Positions 62,801 through 64,000 of a stretch of 64,000 nt of DNA are shown here, piece after piece. Position 1 is the first letter of the stretch. Every line of letters starts with the position of its first letter. A program made the position numbers and the translations under genes. The stretch is taken from NCBI GenBank assembly GCA_018398805.1, contig JAGFBZ010000712.1:186001-250000 (forward strand), given 5' to 3'. The notes under the pieces are model-generated. The model did not search any database. It was given only the letters and a program-made list of their open reading frames with translations, and was not told the DNA's origin. The DNA is from Hirundichthys speculiger. Its lineage: Eukaryota; Chordata; Actinopteri; Beloniformes; Exocoetidae.

Positions 62801-64000
62801 ACAACCTTGGATACTGCATCCTGTTCCTTAGTGGGCCACGACAGTGGAAGCTGGACACGATGGTCACATGATGAACATGTAACTTAAACTGGACTTCACA
62901 CTGGACAGGACTTCTCTCTTTCCACCCAGGTTGGTGGAGTCCATCATGGGGATCCCTCTTGTTTCCAGCTACCCTCTTTTCTCCATTGTGTCTGTGCAGA
63001 AGTGGTGTTGACACCACTGCTGATTACTCCATCTACTTAACCCTAACCCTGAGGTCTTCCCTCCACTCTGTTCATAGTTAGATTTCACTGACAACTGAAC
63101 AGGGGGTGAATGGTTTGCTCTTAAAATCGACCATGCGCTGATTTAGCTCAAAGACAAGATGGGGAAGAATTCGACCTGCTGAACCTCACAAGAAATTTTA
63201 CATTCAGCTCAATAGTGACTGAGAGATGAGTGGTGATCCTGTCTGCTTCGTCTGGAATATCTGGGGGAAGTCATAGTGGAGAGAAACGCAAGTCTGCAAA
63301 GCCCCTGGGGAACGTGAGTTGACACTTTGAAGGTCAAGTGATTCATTGATAAATACTCTGGCAGTGTGTAGTGAGAGTGTTGCACTAAACTGAGCTGTTT
63401 GAGGCTGAAATTGTAATTAAAGTTGCTAAAATACCACATACACATGTAGTTCATGGCTGCAAGAACAGATCAGATCCATCTGTGATGCAAGGTTTCTATG
63501 GATTCTCTAACATTGGAGGATGAACATGAACATGAACATGAAGGATCAAAGACCAAAGAACTCAGCAGATGTTGGTGAGAAACATGGTTTGTGAGAGTAA
63601 ACTGTAAAGACTTGGTTCCCACGAATTATTCCAAATAGTGTTCTCACTATTTCATCAAAGGTAAGACTGATAATCTTTGTGCTTGAAATTATGGTTCTCG
63701 ATTTAACATTTATAATCAAATCTGGAAAGTTCCGGCACTGTGGTCATGAAAAGCGTAATTGTAGATCTCCCTCTGATCGTGTGTATTATCCTTTTCCAGT
63801 CACTTCCACTGTTGCTGCCATTTTCTTGCGTGGTGAGGTTTAAATTGGGCATTGACCGTTTCTACGTACTTCAGCCTTTTCCCTTTTACCTTCTGCAGCA
63901 GTTTGGATGTTGTTCTTTGGTGATTTTCATCTGTTTCTGACCACTAACGTTAGTAACTTGTTAACACACTACTACACTAGAATGAAGAACCGGAGCTGTA
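62801..64000. other. No gene; family Z inverted copy at 63110-63300
   Basis: ATGGGGAAGAATTCGACC, GCTGAACCTCACAAG and AGATGAGTGGTGATCCTG mirror 33965-34145. A TTAACCCTAACCCTGAGG word at 63038 is a trace of telomere-like sequence. A hydrophobic 66-codon frame at 63740-63940 starts with ATG but has no recognised family and lies in AT-rich DNA, so I do not call it. Confidence 0.45.

Noticed and set aside
63740..63940. Hydrophobic 66-residue frame as a membrane protein
   Set aside because: AT-rich DNA readily yields such frames. There is no family match, upstream signal or exon structure.

Overview
The window is nuclear DNA of a ray-finned (teleost) fish, probably a percomorph. I saw no confident host protein-coding gene. 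The assignment rests on the repeats. There are Rex3-type (RTE clade) retrotransposon remnants, one with a GATG-repeat tail. There are several Tc1-family transposase lineages, hAT elements with 8-bp target-site duplications, an L2-type LINE, a Ty3/gypsy pol relic, tRNA-derived SINE heads and many (CA)n, (GATA)n and (CATC)n microsatellites. Stops and frameshifts in every long frame, and the absence of bacterial-style operons, fit an intergenic or very large intronic vertebrate region.

Layout. 0-8 kb: fragments of short dispersed families, AT-rich degenerate repeats and a possible U6 snRNA fragment. 8.6-10 kb: a gypsy reverse transcriptase split by a hAT element carrying a BED-finger remnant. 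12.2-14.5 kb: a Tc1 relic broken by a 1.49-kb foldback element, a short telomeric-type tract and a TTAA-flanked insertion. 15.7-16.2 kb: a large CATC array. 17.7-19.1 kb: an L2 3' end with a hAT element in its tail. 19.7-21.9 kb: a MITE next to a Rex3 copy that is itself interrupted. 25-28.5 kb: two related minisatellites built on a 6-bp lattice around a tRNA-Gly(TCC)-like sequence. 30-31.9 kb: a Tc1 copy interrupted by a terminal-inverted-repeat (TIR) element holding an L2 tail. 33.8-37.2 kb: hAT-type MITEs, a CpG-rich island and a mariner-like MITE. 42-48 kb: one candidate small exon, a telomere-repeat palindrome and a tail-to-tail pair of MITEs. 50-64 kb: further Tc1, hAT and MITE copies, including a 57.3-58.2 kb element whose termini match those of the 12.3-kb foldback.

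Between the transposons lie several stretches rich in homeodomain-type TAAT motifs that do not look like repeats. They could be conserved non-coding elements, but only alignment to other fish can say so. The strongest results are structural: nested insertions readable from target-site duplications, and two elements with TATGGAG termini and 6-bp duplications that may be one poorly described transposon group. Arbitrary letters (R, T, V, W, Q, Z) label dispersed families seen more than once here. They are not database names.
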